Shown here: piece after piece, positions 23,942 through 32,708 of the stretch
Layout: each line of letters starts with the position of its first letter
How positions within the stretch are numbered: the stretch's first letter is position 1
Source: Pedobacter heparinus DSM 2366
GTDB lineage: Bacteria; Bacteroidota; Bacteroidia; Sphingobacteriales; Sphingobacteriaceae
Reading direction: 5' to 3'
Length of the DNA stretch: 64,000 nucleotides
Assembly (NCBI RefSeq): GCF_000023825.1
Contig: NC_013061.1
Location: forward strand, 2,108,001 to 2,172,000
Translations under genes and position numbers: made by a program
The notes under the pieces: model-generated
Seen by the model: only the letters and a program-made list of their open reading frames with translations
Databases searched by the model: none
What the model was told of the DNA's origin: nothing

Positions 23942-24679
23942 TTAAAGAAGGTCTGTCCCGGGGTTAAATTTATGTGAACAGGCTAATTTGTAATTACGTC
24001 CGATAGGGATTTTGTTTCCTGCTATGATCATGTAATTGGGATGGTAAGCGTCTGTTTTATTTACAGGAATAATAAAAGAGCGGTGAATGCGCATAAACTC
24101 GCCAATAGGGAGTAGTTTTTCTGCTATGCTGATTTTTTGTTTGGTTTGGAATGTTTTATCCGTTGTAACTACTTTAATATAATCCTTCACACTTTCAATC
24201 CACAATATATCCCTGGTATCAACCTTTACCAGCTGGCGTTCTATCCGCAGGTACAAAAAATGGGTGGGCGCTGCTGTGGCCAATCCTTCAGGCTCTTTTA
24301 AATGCCGTCGGTTTTTATCACCATTTATAAATTGCATTACCTTATCTATCGCCCTCAGGAAACGTTCCAGGGGAACAGGTTTGAGAAGGTAATCTATTGC
24401 ATTGAGCTCAAATCCGTCAATGGCGTATTCCTGATAGGCCGTTGTAAAAATGATCATAGGAGGTGTTTTCAGGCCACGGATCAGGTCTGTTCCTGTAAGA
24501 CCAGGCATTTTTATGTCGAGAAATACCAGGTCTATTTTGGTGTGCTGAACAAATTGAAGGGCTTTAAGGGCATTGTTACACGTATCCACGATTTCTATTT
24601 CGGGAACATTTACCGCATATTTTTTTATAATTTCCAATGCATGGGGTTCATCGTCTACTATAAGTGTACGGATAGCCAT
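23942..24679 (-). CDS. LytTR-family response regulator
   Basis: 245 residues. Receiver domain at about 1-120 with DD (9-10), phospho-acceptor Asp55 in LVFLDIKMPG and Lys of LLKPV. A C-terminal LytTR DNA-binding domain covers about 140-245 (YLRIERQLVKVDTRDILWIESVKDYIKV, FMRIHRSFIIPV, IPIGRNYK). The partner kinase gene ends three bases upstream, so the pair is co-translated. Targets are commonly surface-polysaccharide or carbohydrate genes; the adjacent alpha-galactosidase operon is a plausible but unproven target. Confidence 0.93.
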   Translation of the reverse strand: MAIRTLIVDDEPHALEIIKKYAVNVPEIEIVDTCNNALKALQFVQHTKIDLVFLDIKMPGLTGTDLIRGLKTPPMIIFTTAYQEYAIDGFELNAIDYLLKPVPLERFLRAIDKVMQFINGDKNRRHLKEPEGLATAAPTHFLYLRIERQLVKVDTRDILWIESVKDYIKVVTTDKTFQTKQKISIAEKLLPIGEFMRIHRSFIIPVNKTDAYHPNYMIIAGNKIPIGRNYKLACSHKFNPGTDLL

Positions 24680-24682
24680 CTT

Positions 24683-25753
24683 TTAGTTTTTATCGTTTAC
24701 AGTTAATTGAATATTCAATTCGGTAATGAAACAATCATCCTCATCAAACCATTCAAATGAATGCTTATCCGGATATAAAAGTTCCAGTCTTTTTTGAACA
24801 TTGGATAATCCGATATTGCCTATGGCTACTTTATCCTGTATCATGCTATGTTCCGGTTTGCTGTTGCTGATTTTCAATATCAGTTCGGCAGGAGAAACAT
24901 ATAATTCTATGTTGATCCATGGTGCATCAACAGTTTCGGCAGCTCCATGCTTAAAGGCATTTTCTACAAGGGGGAGCATCAGTAGCGGAGCAATTTTACA
25001 ATAGCCGGCATGGTTACTGATATTTACATTGAGCTCAAGGCGGTCTTCGTATCGGATTTGTTCCAGCTTTATGTAATCGTTGAGTACCTCAATGTCCCTT
25101 TTGAGCAGCACCTGGTCGGCAGAACATTCATAAAGTACATACCTAAGGATATTGGAAAGGCCAAGAATAATTCCAGGGGCCTTGGGCGAATCGTTTAAGG
25201 ATAATGCATAGAGATTGTTCAGTGCATTAAAAAGAAAATGAGGGTGTAACTGTCCTTTTAAAAAGTTAAGTTCGGCTTGCAGAACGGCTTGTTTACGTTC
25301 ATGCCACAAGACAAATAGTTTCAGGGTTACACAAATCCAGGCGACTGAATTGCTCCTTTCTATTGCATTTACAAAATCAACGGGTTTTTTGAGCTGCTCC
25401 CACCAGGAGTGACTGATCTTGTCCCAGGTAAAACTACTGTCTCTTGATTTGTAAAACTGATAAACGTAAGGATCAGCAATAAAAACTTCTGTAAGTCTGT
25501 ACGATACGGCTATAAGAAACATGACCATCAATACAGCGAAAAAAGCCCTGATATATTTACCGCTGAAAAAAAAACGTGGTACGATCCAGTTCACAATAAT
25601 GTAAAAGTAACCCATGTGAATGGGCAGCAGGATCAGGATCACTTTTGTACCCAGGTTATAACTTCCATAAGCTGTACCATAAATAAAAGTGAGCAGGCTG
25701 AATGCAATCAACCAGTACAGAAAATGTTTTACTATCGGGTAATTTATTGTCAA
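24683..25753 (-). CDS. LytS/YehU-type sensor histidine kinase
   Basis: 356 residues. About four transmembrane helices occupy the first 150 residues, without a recognisable sensor domain. The His_kinase domain starts at FLKGQLHPHFLFNALNNLYAL (phospho-acceptor His) and is followed by an HATPase domain (LPLVENAFKHGA, GNIGLSNVQKRLELLY). The start is TTG: the next Met would cut into the first membrane helices, no upstream in-frame ATG was found, and an exact -7 box (25777-25784) lies about 25 bases before. It phosphorylates the LytTR regulator encoded immediately downstream. Confidence 0.9.
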   Translation of the reverse strand: MTINYPIVKHFLYWLIAFSLLTFIYGTAYGSYNLGTKVILILLPIHMGYFYIIVNWIVPRFFFSGKYIRAFFAVLMVMFLIAVSYRLTEVFIADPYVYQFYKSRDSSFTWDKISHSWWEQLKKPVDFVNAIERSNSVAWICVTLKLFVLWHERKQAVLQAELNFLKGQLHPHFLFNALNNLYALSLNDSPKAPGIILGLSNILRYVLYECSADQVLLKRDIEVLNDYIKLEQIRYEDRLELNVNISNHAGYCKIAPLLMLPLVENAFKHGAAETVDAPWINIELYVSPAELILKISNSKPEHSMIQDKVAIGNIGLSNVQKRLELLYPDKHSFEWFDEDDCFITELNIQLTVNDKN

Positions 25754-25776
25754 GATTAAGCCAGGTTTACTTTCCG

Positions 25777-25784
25777 CAAAGTTA
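25777..25784 (-). promoter_or_regulatory. -7 box of the lytS/lytR operon
   Basis: Reads TAACTTTG on the minus strand, an exact TAnnTTTG, about 24 bases before the TTG start. No -33 TTG at standard spacing. Confidence 0.45.
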
Positions 25785-25976
25785 AGGTTAAAGGCATTAT
25801 GTTGTAGATGTTGGTAGATGAAAAGAGGATTTCGTCGATAAATGGCAGATGGTTTTTTGCGGTATTCATTTCCGGGACAGTATTTTCTGGATTGATTTTT
25901 TTGAAATGATGATTTGATGATAAACCTTCGCTGCTTTTGAGTTGTTGTTTAGCTATTGTTCATTAAAACTGGATTT

Positions 25977-26351
25977 ATGCACATCATTTTAGGAGGTACT
26001 GGAAATATTGGTTCTGCGCTGGCCGGAACTTTACTGGATTTGGGGGAAGCGGTTACGGTAGTTTCCCATGACGAGAAAAAGCGGGCGGAATGGGAGGAGA
26101 AGGGGGCAAAGTTTGCCCGGGTGGATGTGCTGGATGTGGAAGGACTGCGAGAGGTTTTCAATACAGGGGAGCGGCTATTTATGCTAAATCCGCCTGCCGC
26201 ACCTTCCAGCAATACCGTTGAGGAAGAACAAAAAACGCTGAACGCTATCCTTGCTGCTTTGGAAGGCTCGGGCATTCAAAAGGTGGTAGCTGAATCTACT
26301 TATGGCGCCCAGCCGGGAGATGGCCTGGGTGATTTGGAAAAACAACATTGA
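25977..26351 (+). pseudogene. Truncated NmrA/NAD(P)-binding Rossmann gene
   Basis: The ORF starts MHIILGGTGNIGSALAGTLL, the GxxGxxG NAD(P)-binding motif of the NmrA/atypical SDR family, and continues normally to VAESTYGAQPGDGLGDLEKQH where it stops after 124 residues. Family members are about 280-300 residues. The downstream 120 bases do not continue the family sequence, so the 3' half is deleted. A TTG 21 bases upstream is not needed. Probably non-functional. Confidence 0.65.
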
Positions 26352-26476
26352 AGGAATTTATCAGGACCTTATTTTAGCGCAGTGCAGTAGTACAGTTTAT
26401 GGCGAATAAATGCATAGAGGAAGGAGAAGAATTTTGCACAATCCGGCTTTGCATGGTAATTAGTTGGTATTAAAGC

Positions 26477-26512
26477 AAATAGGGCTGTCCGATATCGGGC
26501 AGCCCTATTTTT
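26477..26512. terminator. Terminator of the tRNA-Ser gene
   Basis: AAATAGGGCTG and CAGCCCTATTT form an 11-bp stem with an inner CCGATATCGG. It lies 22 bases beyond the 3' end of the tRNA on the minus strand. Confidence 0.75.
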
Positions 26513-26534
26513 ACGAGAAATCATTCTCCTTATG

Positions 26535-26619
26535 CGGAGAGTGAGGGATTCGAACCCCCGGAGCTATTACACTCAACAGTTTTCAAGACTGCCGCAATCG
26601 ACCACTCTGCCAACTCTCC
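26535..26619 (-). tRNA. tRNA-Ser(UGA)
   Basis: 85-base class II tRNA. Acceptor GGAGAGT pairs with ACTCTCC followed by discriminator G. The D-loop has GGCAGAGTGGTCGA, the anticodon loop is CTTGAAA with TGA at 26583-26585 (decodes UCA), the long variable arm is typical of tRNA-Ser, and the T-loop reads GGTTCGAATCC. CCA is not encoded; it must be added enzymatically. No attachment-site duplication was noticed nearby. Confidence 0.96.
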
Positions 26620-26713
26620 GCGACAAAAGTACAAACTCCGTTCGATTCTGCAAACTCTGTTTTGCTTATTTTAGTAAAAAATGGATAAAGGCTTAAAACT
26701 GAGAGAGAAAAAT

Positions 26714-27706
26714 TTATCTTTTCTCCGGTTTTTCATCAATTGAGGCCGTTTTTTTGAATAAATTGAAGTTAGGACGGATGATTTTTACACTTCTTTTTGA
26801 CAGGTCTACACTTGCATTCAGCTCAAAACCGATCAGTAAGATCAAAGAATTCAAGTAAAGCCAGATCATAATTACAATCAATGTACCAATAGAACCATAG
26901 ATCTTATTGTAGGAACTGAAGTTGTTGATATAAAAAGAAAACCCCCAGATGGTTAGAAAGGCCAGGATGGTAGCCAGCCAGGAGCCTGCACTAAAAAAAC
27001 GCCATTTTTTGGCATGTGCAGGACCATAACGGTATAAAATAGATATGGTTACAAAATAAAGAATACCCAGCAGCGACCACCTGGTCAGCTTAATCAGGTA
27101 AACAATAAAATCGCCTTTGATGTCCAGCCCCGTATCTATATAATTTAAGGCATACTCGCCAATGGCCATTGCAATAATGCATACAATAACCGATAAAGCA
27201 ATAGTGAGTGTCAATACAATGGCAATTAGCCGCTGTTTTAACCAGGTACGTGTTTCTATAATCAATGAGGATTTATTGAAAGCCATCATCAGGTTGTGTA
27301 CACCATTGGTTGCAAAAAACAGGGAAAGCAAGAAACCGAAGGATAACAATCCCCGGTTTTGTTTGTGTACAATCTCATCAAGTGTAGCACTAAAGGCATT
27401 ATAGGCATCGGCCGGCAAAATCAGCATGATCAGCTGCATCAGCTGGTCCTGAAAATGGAACCTTTTGGGAATAAAAGGGATCAGTGTAAATAAAAAGATA
27501 ATGGCCGGAAAAATAGCCAGCATAAAATTATAAGCCAGGGAAGAGGCTTTGTTTACCAAAGAATCCTTTCCTATCTCTTTAAAAAAAAAACTGGCAACGG
27601 TATAAAGGGGCAGGGGACTAAAACCCGGCAGTACGCATACTTTGGTCCAGTCTATAAATAAAGCATAAATCCTGATCTTTAACAGCTGCCGGTGTACCCA
27701 CTCCAT
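26714..27706 (-). CDS. YihY/BrkB-family inner-membrane protein
   Basis: 330 residues with about six transmembrane helices. Family hallmarks are ASSLAYNFMLAIFPAIIFLFTLIPF near the N-terminus, FATNGVHNLMMAFNKS in the middle, YRYGPAHAKKWRFFSAGSWLATI and WLYLNSLILLIGFELNA. The family was once called RNase BN; the ribonuclease claim is not supported and a transport role is assumed. The basic C-terminus is cytoplasmic. Twenty bases separate it from mltG upstream, so it may be co-transcribed. Confidence 0.92.
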   Translation of the reverse strand: MEWVHRQLLKIRIYALFIDWTKVCVLPGFSPLPLYTVASFFFKEIGKDSLVNKASSLAYNFMLAIFPAIIFLFTLIPFIPKRFHFQDQLMQLIMLILPADAYNAFSATLDEIVHKQNRGLLSFGFLLSLFFATNGVHNLMMAFNKSSLIIETRTWLKQRLIAIVLTLTIALSVIVCIIAMAIGEYALNYIDTGLDIKGDFIVYLIKLTRWSLLGILYFVTISILYRYGPAHAKKWRFFSAGSWLATILAFLTIWGFSFYINNFSSYNKIYGSIGTLIVIMIWLYLNSLILLIGFELNASVDLSKRSVKIIRPNFNLFKKTASIDEKPEKR

Positions 27707-27725
27707 TTACCAAATCTACTTAAAT

Positions 27726-28772
27726 CTACTTGTAAATGTTACGTTTATTTAAGGCTTCTCTGTATTTCCTTGCATTCAGTTCATGCTCCTGCACGGTTAC
27801 CGCAAAATTATGGTAACCTGAAAAATCTTCTTTTGCACACATGTAGATATAATTGTTCTTTTCCCTGTTCAGCACCGCATCGATGGCATTGATACTCGGC
27901 ATCATGATGGGGCCTGGGGGCAAGCCTGCATATTTATAGGTATTGTATCTCGATTGTACCTGTAACAGCGAATTGGTTACACGTTTCACCGTAAAATCAT
28001 CATTGGCAAAAATCACTGTAGGATCGGCCTGCAGCAGTATGCCTTTATTCAGCCTGTTTAAATACAGGCCTGCAATAGTAGGCATTTCTTTGTCATATAA
28101 AGCTTCGGCATCTACAATTGAAGCCAGGATAGAAACCTGTATTGGTGTAAGGTTTAAGGCTGCTGCCTTTTGTTTCCGTTCATCATTCCAGAATTTCTCG
28201 TATTCTTTATGCATTCTTTCAAAAAAATCCAATGCGGTTATATTCCAGTACATTTCATAGGTATTGGGAATAAACATTACATAGCTGTTGTCTTTATTGA
28301 AGCCATATTTCTCTATCAGCGCAGCCGAATCCAGCAGGTTAATGAAGGTTAAAGAGTCTGGCTCCAGGTTACGTGATAAATAGCCAGCAAAGTTTTCCTT
28401 CTTCCTTAAGTTCTGGAATTTCAGCTTTACAGGATCCTGGTTGCCCGACTTGAGCATATTGATGATGCTGCGGTTGTTCATACCTTTTGTTAGCTGATAG
28501 CGGCCTGGTTTTAAAGCACGTGCCAGTTCCATTTTGGCGGCAGCCTGACTAAAAGTACCTATTTCCGTTAAAATATCCTTACGCCTCAGCTCCTCAAACA
28601 GGTCGTCCAGTGTAGCGCCTGTTCTGACATACAGGTATTTCTCTTTTCCTGTAGTATTGGGGGCAAAGTATACTTTATAAAAATTAAATCCAAAATAACC
28701 ACCCACTACTAAAACAGCCAGCACCAAAGCCAGTATAATTTTGCTTTTAGAAGTTTTCTTTTCGTTTGTCAT
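27726..28772 (-). CDS. mltG: Endolytic murein transglycosylase MltG
   Basis: 348 residues: single N-terminal transmembrane anchor (residues 10-30), a LysM-like region, then the YceG domain. The motif SILASIVDAEALYDKEMPTIAG contains the conserved Glu (third residue of DAE) that corresponds to the catalytic Glu in the EKET motif of E. coli; LNRLNKGILLQADPTVIFA and YNTYKYAGLPPGPI are also present. It cleaves nascent glycan strands at the inner membrane and sets their length. It lies with a PASTA-domain gene 20 bases upstream, as often in this phylum. Confidence 0.93.
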   Translation of the reverse strand: MTNEKKTSKSKIILALVLAVLVVGGYFGFNFYKVYFAPNTTGKEKYLYVRTGATLDDLFEELRRKDILTEIGTFSQAAAKMELARALKPGRYQLTKGMNNRSIINMLKSGNQDPVKLKFQNLRKKENFAGYLSRNLEPDSLTFINLLDSAALIEKYGFNKDNSYVMFIPNTYEMYWNITALDFFERMHKEYEKFWNDERKQKAAALNLTPIQVSILASIVDAEALYDKEMPTIAGLYLNRLNKGILLQADPTVIFANDDFTVKRVTNSLLQVQSRYNTYKYAGLPPGPIMMPSINAIDAVLNREKNNYIYMCAKEDFSGYHNFAVTVQEHELNARKYREALNKRNIYK

Positions 28773-28792
28773 ATACAGAAAGTAATAATCAA

Positions 28793-29557
28793 TTATTTGT
28801 TTGAAAGCGTAATGTTTATCAATGTGCCTGCTTTAACTTTTGTTACTGAGTCGGTAGCAAGAGGTGTTTGTTTAACAACAACCGCTGTTGCAGAATCTGT
28901 GATCGTCCCTTCGTAAGTAACCATACCCAGGTTTAGCTTGGCACCATTTCTGATCGCAAATATTGCTTCATCTTTTGTTAAACCGATTAATACAGGAATT
29001 TCTCTCTCTTCATCCCCCTGGCCATTGCCCAGTACCAGATCAATACGCGAACCTTTAGGTAATTTTTCTCCGGCTTTAATAACCTGACCGCCAAATGAGG
29101 CTTGAAGTACATCTGTACTTACATCAGCTTTAAAAGTTGTATCTCCCAATTTAAAACCAAAACTCTCTATCAATGCCTGGGCCTCTCTTAAAGATTTAAA
29201 TTCGACATCAGGGAATTTTGAATCAGGGGCAAGAGCTGTATTAATGGTCAGGTAAATGGTACGGTTGTCTTTCACAAAGGTATTGGCATTCGGATCCTGA
29301 TCTACCACAATGCCCGGAGGGGAATCCATGATGTAAACAGAATCGACCTCATAGCGCAGGCCCAGTTCTTCCAGCTTACTTACCGCCTGGGTAAAAGCAA
29401 GTCCCTTTAAAGCGGGAACATTCAGTCCCTGTCCATGTTTGGTATAATACCTTAAACTAAAGAACGCAGCCAGTAAAATTACCACAACTGTAAGTATAGC
29501 AGCAATAAGGTTATTTCTAAAAGAGGTGGTCTTTAGATAAGTAATGAATTTGCCCAT
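28793..29557 (-). CDS. PASTA-domain membrane protein
   Basis: 254 residues: short cytoplasmic N-terminus, one transmembrane helix (about 15-36), then three PASTA domains (about 40-110, 112-180 and 182-252) with repeats such as GLNVPALKGLAFTQAVSKLEELGL and VVDQDPNANT. No kinase domain is attached. PASTA domains bind peptidoglycan stem peptides or beta-lactams; here the protein probably senses or scaffolds cell-wall synthesis. Its neighbours mltG and the divergent ddl gene support that. Confidence 0.92.
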   Translation of the reverse strand: MGKFITYLKTTSFRNNLIAAILTVVVILLAAFFSLRYYTKHGQGLNVPALKGLAFTQAVSKLEELGLRYEVDSVYIMDSPPGIVVDQDPNANTFVKDNRTIYLTINTALAPDSKFPDVEFKSLREAQALIESFGFKLGDTTFKADVSTDVLQASFGGQVIKAGEKLPKGSRIDLVLGNGQGDEEREIPVLIGLTKDEAIFAIRNGAKLNLGMVTYEGTITDSATAVVVKQTPLATDSVTKVKAGTLINITLSNK

Positions 29558-29647
29558 AGCACGATTTGTTTCTTTAAGGTATTGAGGCCAAATTTAGGCT
29601 AAAAAAATATTTTATTGGAATTAAAATGACATGCAATTAGTATTTTA

Positions 29648-29655
29648 TATTTTTG
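29648..29655 (+). promoter_or_regulatory. -7 box for ddl
   Basis: TATTTTTG, an exact TAnnTTTG, about 70 bases before the ddl ATG. No clear -33 element. Confidence 0.35.
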
Positions 29656-29722
29656 GGTTCTATAACAATTGTTATGGCAGACAATTGCCGCCTATACATT
29701 AAAAACTACACATGATATTAAG

Positions 29723-30709
29723 ATGAAGAAAAAAATAGCATTACTAACTGGTGGTACTACCGGCGAATGGGTAGTTTCGGTTAAAAGCGCTGCCACTATC
29801 GCTCAGAACCTGGATGCCGACAAATTTGATGTATATAAGATTATGCTTACCCAGCAGGGCTGGTTCTATGAGCCTGCCGATTCTGTAAAAATTGAGGTAG
29901 ACCGTAACGATTTCTCTATTAACCTGAAAGGAAAAAAAGTAAAGTTTGAGGGGGTGTTTATTGCCATACACGGATCGCCGGGCGAAGACGGTAAACTGCA
30001 GGGCTATTTTGACATGTTGGGTATACCTTATACTACCTGCGATGCACTGACGTCGGCGGTTACCATGAATAAGGGCTATACAAAGGCCATTGTTGATGGT
30101 ATAGCGGAGTTGAATATTGCGAAATCGGCACAAATCTTTAAAGGTACCCCTTATAGCCTGGAACAGATAAAAAAAACGCTTAAAGTACCGTATTTTGTTA
30201 AACCCAACAACGGCGGAAGCAGCATAGGTATGAGCAAGGTAAACCATCCTGATGATTTGCAGGCCGCAATAGACCGTGCCTTTAAAGAAGATAGTCAGAT
30301 TTTGATTGAAGAGTTTATTTCGGGAAGGGAGTTTACCATTGGCGTAGTAAAGCTGGACGGTGAAATTACCGTTTTACCGGCTACAGAAGTAGAAACAGCC
30401 AAAGAGTTTTTTGATTTTGAAGCCAAATATACACCAGGAGTAGCTACCGAAACTACACCGGCACCTATCAGAAAAGAAACATTGGAGAGGGTAACACAGA
30501 TTGTTAAAAACGTATATCTGAAACTGAACTGCAGGGGGGTAGTGCGGATAGATTTTATCCTTAACGGAGATGAAGGCGATTTTTACTTCATTGAGATCAA
30601 TACCATACCTGGCCAAACGGCTACCAGCTTTATTCCGCAACAGGTTGCTGCTGCCGGCATGAAACTGAACGATTTTTATACCAAACTGATCAGAGAAACG
30701 ATAGGCTGA
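29723..30709 (+). CDS. ddl: D-alanine--D-alanine ligase
   Basis: 328-residue ATP-grasp ligase. N-terminal KKKIALLTGG, FIAIHGSPGEDGKLQGYFDMLGIPYT (substrate loop), YFVKPNNGGSSIGMSKV (ATP-grasp), EEFISGREFTIGV and RIDFILNGDEGDFYFIEINTIPGQT (Mg-binding residues) are all present. It makes D-Ala-D-Ala for peptidoglycan precursors in the cytoplasm. I use the ATG at 29723; a TTG at 29669 would add 18 residues without family support. Divergent from the PASTA/mltG operon, with an exact -7 box upstream. Confidence 0.95.
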   Translation: MKKKIALLTGGTTGEWVVSVKSAATIAQNLDADKFDVYKIMLTQQGWFYEPADSVKIEVDRNDFSINLKGKKVKFEGVFIAIHGSPGEDGKLQGYFDMLGIPYTTCDALTSAVTMNKGYTKAIVDGIAELNIAKSAQIFKGTPYSLEQIKKTLKVPYFVKPNNGGSSIGMSKVNHPDDLQAAIDRAFKEDSQILIEEFISGREFTIGVVKLDGEITVLPATEVETAKEFFDFEAKYTPGVATETTPAPIRKETLERVTQIVKNVYLKLNCRGVVRIDFILNGDEGDFYFIEINTIPGQTATSFIPQQVAAAGMKLNDFYTKLIRETIG

Positions 30710-30720
30710 TAAATATATAA

Positions 30721-30766
30721 CCGACAAAAAAAGCGCATATCGTACAATATGCGTTTTTTTTGTCGG
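30721..30766. terminator. Bidirectional terminator between ddl and an OMP gene
   Basis: CCGACAAAAAAAGCGCATAT is mirrored by ATATGCGTTTTTTTTGTCGG. Strong stem with A/T tracts on both flanks, serving convergent genes. Confidence 0.85.
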
Positions 30767-30777
30767 TTAATTTAAGC

Positions 30778-31548
30778 TTAGAACCTGAAGCCGATGCTTA
30801 GTCCGCCCCTTAAGCCAGCCCATGGTCCGTCAAAGTCAACTTTTGCACCTTCGTTATCTACGGTATATTTTGTTTTAACCAATGGCAGGTCGTCCAGATC
30901 AGTCAGGGCATCGCGTAATGCAGCCTGCTCGTCAGAATTCAGACTTTTCTTACCGGAAATACTTCCTGATGAGGTACCATAGTTAGGGCCTAAAATCCAC
31001 CAGTCAAGATAAACCAGCTTGCTCAGCTTCCACTGTGCACCAAAAAGCACCCCACCCGTTAAGGCAGTAATATCGCCGCTCAAAGGCATGGTCTCTGTCC
31101 TTGTTGTACCGGCCACATTTACATCAAAAGTAAATGGCCCTTCAGCCGAATAAGTTGCGTACCTTACAAAAGGTGCAATGTAAAAACCCCTGAACCCACC
31201 TTTACCCAGGTAAAACCTTACCTCTGGTGTAAGTGCAAAGTTGCCGGTCTTAAAATCTTTAATATTGTTCCAGGTATCGTCGTTGTCGATTGATTTTTCT
31301 ATAGACGATTTAAAAGGAAGGCTCGATTTAGGTGAAAACCTTAACCCCAAGGCTACTGAGATTTTTGGTGCAATTGCGCGTTCATACTGAAAAGAGTAGT
31401 TGTTCAGGAAAATAGCTCCAACATTCCATTTAACCAGGTTTTTGCCAGCTGTTTCTGTACCGTTTTCCTGTGCATTTACCTTTCCGGCAATACAGAAAAA
31501 TAACAGGATTGATAAAATAATTGAATTTTTAGTAAAGATTTTCTTCAT
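30778..31548 (-). CDS. Outer-membrane beta-barrel protein (DUF3575-like)
   Basis: 256 residues, signal peptide with cleavage after VNAQ. The mature part has alternating amphipathic strands (NLVKWNVGAIFLNNYSFQYERAI, FYIAPFVRYATYS, LFGAQWKLSKLVYLDWWILGP) and ends in GGLSIGFRF with a C-terminal aromatic residue recognised by the BAM complex. An aromatic-rich DWWILGPNYG segment resembles DUF3575-type proteins. It is probably a small porin-like or structural barrel; ligand unknown. The gene is alone. Confidence 0.75.
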   Translation of the reverse strand: MKKIFTKNSIILSILLFFCIAGKVNAQENGTETAGKNLVKWNVGAIFLNNYSFQYERAIAPKISVALGLRFSPKSSLPFKSSIEKSIDNDDTWNNIKDFKTGNFALTPEVRFYLGKGGFRGFYIAPFVRYATYSAEGPFTFDVNVAGTTRTETMPLSGDITALTGGVLFGAQWKLSKLVYLDWWILGPNYGTSSGSISGKKSLNSDEQAALRDALTDLDDLPLVKTKYTVDNEGAKVDFDGPWAGLRGGLSIGFRF

Positions 31549-31608
31549 AATAACGCTTTGTTTGTTTGGTTTTTTATCGCCAAAGTTACATTAAATTTAC
31601 TATACTGT

Positions 31609-31630
31609 AAATACCCATTAGTAGGTATTT
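31609..31630. promoter_or_regulatory. Candidate operator palindrome before the Crp/Fnr gene
   Basis: AAATACC and GGTATTT form a 7-bp dyad with an eight-base spacer, 45 bases before the ATG of the Crp/Fnr-type gene. Size and symmetry suit binding by a dimeric regulator, possibly the gene's own product. Pattern only. Confidence 0.45.
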
Positions 31631-31675
31631 TAAAAATGCTATGTTTAACTTAGCAGGTAACCATTTTGGCTAGCT

Positions 31676-32263
31676 ATGATCATAAAATATCTGTTAAACA
31701 ATCATTACCCTGTACATACCTATAAAAAGGATGCCGTGATTTACGTACCTGGCGCGCTGCCCAAAGCTGTGTATTTTATTAAAAGCGGCGAGGTAAGGAT
31801 GGTTACTGTAAATGACGATGGTAAAGAATTTATCCAGGGTATTTTTAAGGCAAACCAGTATTTTGGCGAACCTGCCTTATTGGTAAATAAACCTTATCTG
31901 GCCTATACCATTGTTACCAGGGATGCTGAAATCATTGTTGTAAACAAAACAGATTTCTTTAAAATGATTGAGGAAGACCGGGGGTTTAGCATGGAACTGA
32001 TCAGAACTTTAAGCAACAGGTTATTTTACAAATCTATGATGCTGGAAGAACTGGCCAATGAGCAGGCAGAACACCGCATCAGAACACTGATCAGTTACCT
32101 GCTCAGGAACCTTGCAGAAGCTGAGGTGCTGGATATAACAAGGCAGCAGCTGGCCGATATGAGCGGTTTAAGGGTAGAAACAGTAATCCGTCTGGTTAAA
32201 AAACTGGCTGCACAGAAAGAGCTGAAGCTGATTAAAGGAAAGATCGTAAAAACCGGAATATGA
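31676..32263 (+). CDS. Crp/Fnr-family transcription regulator
   Basis: 195 residues with the classical layout: cNMP-binding barrel (about 5-120; AVYFIKSGEVRMVTVNDDGKEF, NQYFGEPALL), dimer helix and a C-terminal HTH (VLDITRQQLADMSGLRVETVIRLVKKL) that is much better conserved than in the two Crp-like proteins of the accessory region. No Cys cluster for an Fe-S centre, so it is Crp-like rather than Fnr-like. The palindrome at 31609-31630 may be its operator. The DUF983 gene follows. Confidence 0.9.
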   Translation: MIIKYLLNNHYPVHTYKKDAVIYVPGALPKAVYFIKSGEVRMVTVNDDGKEFIQGIFKANQYFGEPALLVNKPYLAYTIVTRDAEIIVVNKTDFFKMIEEDRGFSMELIRTLSNRLFYKSMMLEELANEQAEHRIRTLISYLLRNLAEAEVLDITRQQLADMSGLRVETVIRLVKKLAAQKELKLIKGKIVKTGI

Positions 32264-32321
32264 TCTGGATCATAAATTAACTATGATATCTGCCGTATTT
32301 TTGTATGAAAATATGAAGTTT

Positions 32322-32708
32322 ATGAAACCGATATCAAAATTACAGGCAGTTATTGAATGCAAATGTCCGAGATGTAGGGAAGGAGCTATATTTTCCGGTA
32401 AAATATATTCTTTTAAAGGGCAGGTTACAAACGAGTATTGTTCGGTATGTAACCTGCGCTTCGAGCGGGAGCCCGGGTTTTTCTATGTAGCCATGTTCAT
32501 CAGCTATGCGATGAACGTAGCAGAGATGATCAGCATTAGTGTGGCTACTTACGTGCTGGGTATCGATCTGGTATACGAAAACTTGTGGATATATGTAGGT
32601 ATTATCCTGCTGGGCGTATTTTTATTTGCCCCTTTTAACTACCGTTATTCACGCGTTTTTCTTTTACACTGGCTAACCCCTGGTTTAGGGTATGCGCCTA
32701 AACCTTAA
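32322..32708 (+). CDS. DUF983-family protein
   Basis: 128 residues. It begins MKPISKLQAVIECKCPRCREGAIF and continues CSVCNLRFEREPGFFYVAMFISYAMNVAEM, the CxxC...CxxC pairs plus FYVAM(F/Y)xSYAxN core of DUF983. Two transmembrane helices (about 64-84 and 92-110) and HWLTPGLGY at the end. The two CxxC pairs probably bind zinc. Function unknown. Start choice: ATG 32322; ATG 32313 is a close alternative. Its stop overlaps the convergent MATE gene by about 11 bases. Confidence 0.85.
   Translation: MKPISKLQAVIECKCPRCREGAIFSGKIYSFKGQVTNEYCSVCNLRFEREPGFFYVAMFISYAMNVAEMISISVATYVLGIDLVYENLWIYVGIILLGVFLFAPFNYRYSRVFLLHWLTPGLGYAPKP

Noticed and set aside
20556..25753. Polysaccharide utilisation locus
   Set aside because: Glycosidase, beta-helix protein and two-component pair are together, but no SusC/SusD pair is present and a terminator separates the regulator from the enzymes.
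26535..26619. Integration site at tRNA-Ser
   Set aside because: No integrase gene and no direct repeat of the tRNA 3' end was noticed in the flanks; the accessory region is separated from it by other genes.
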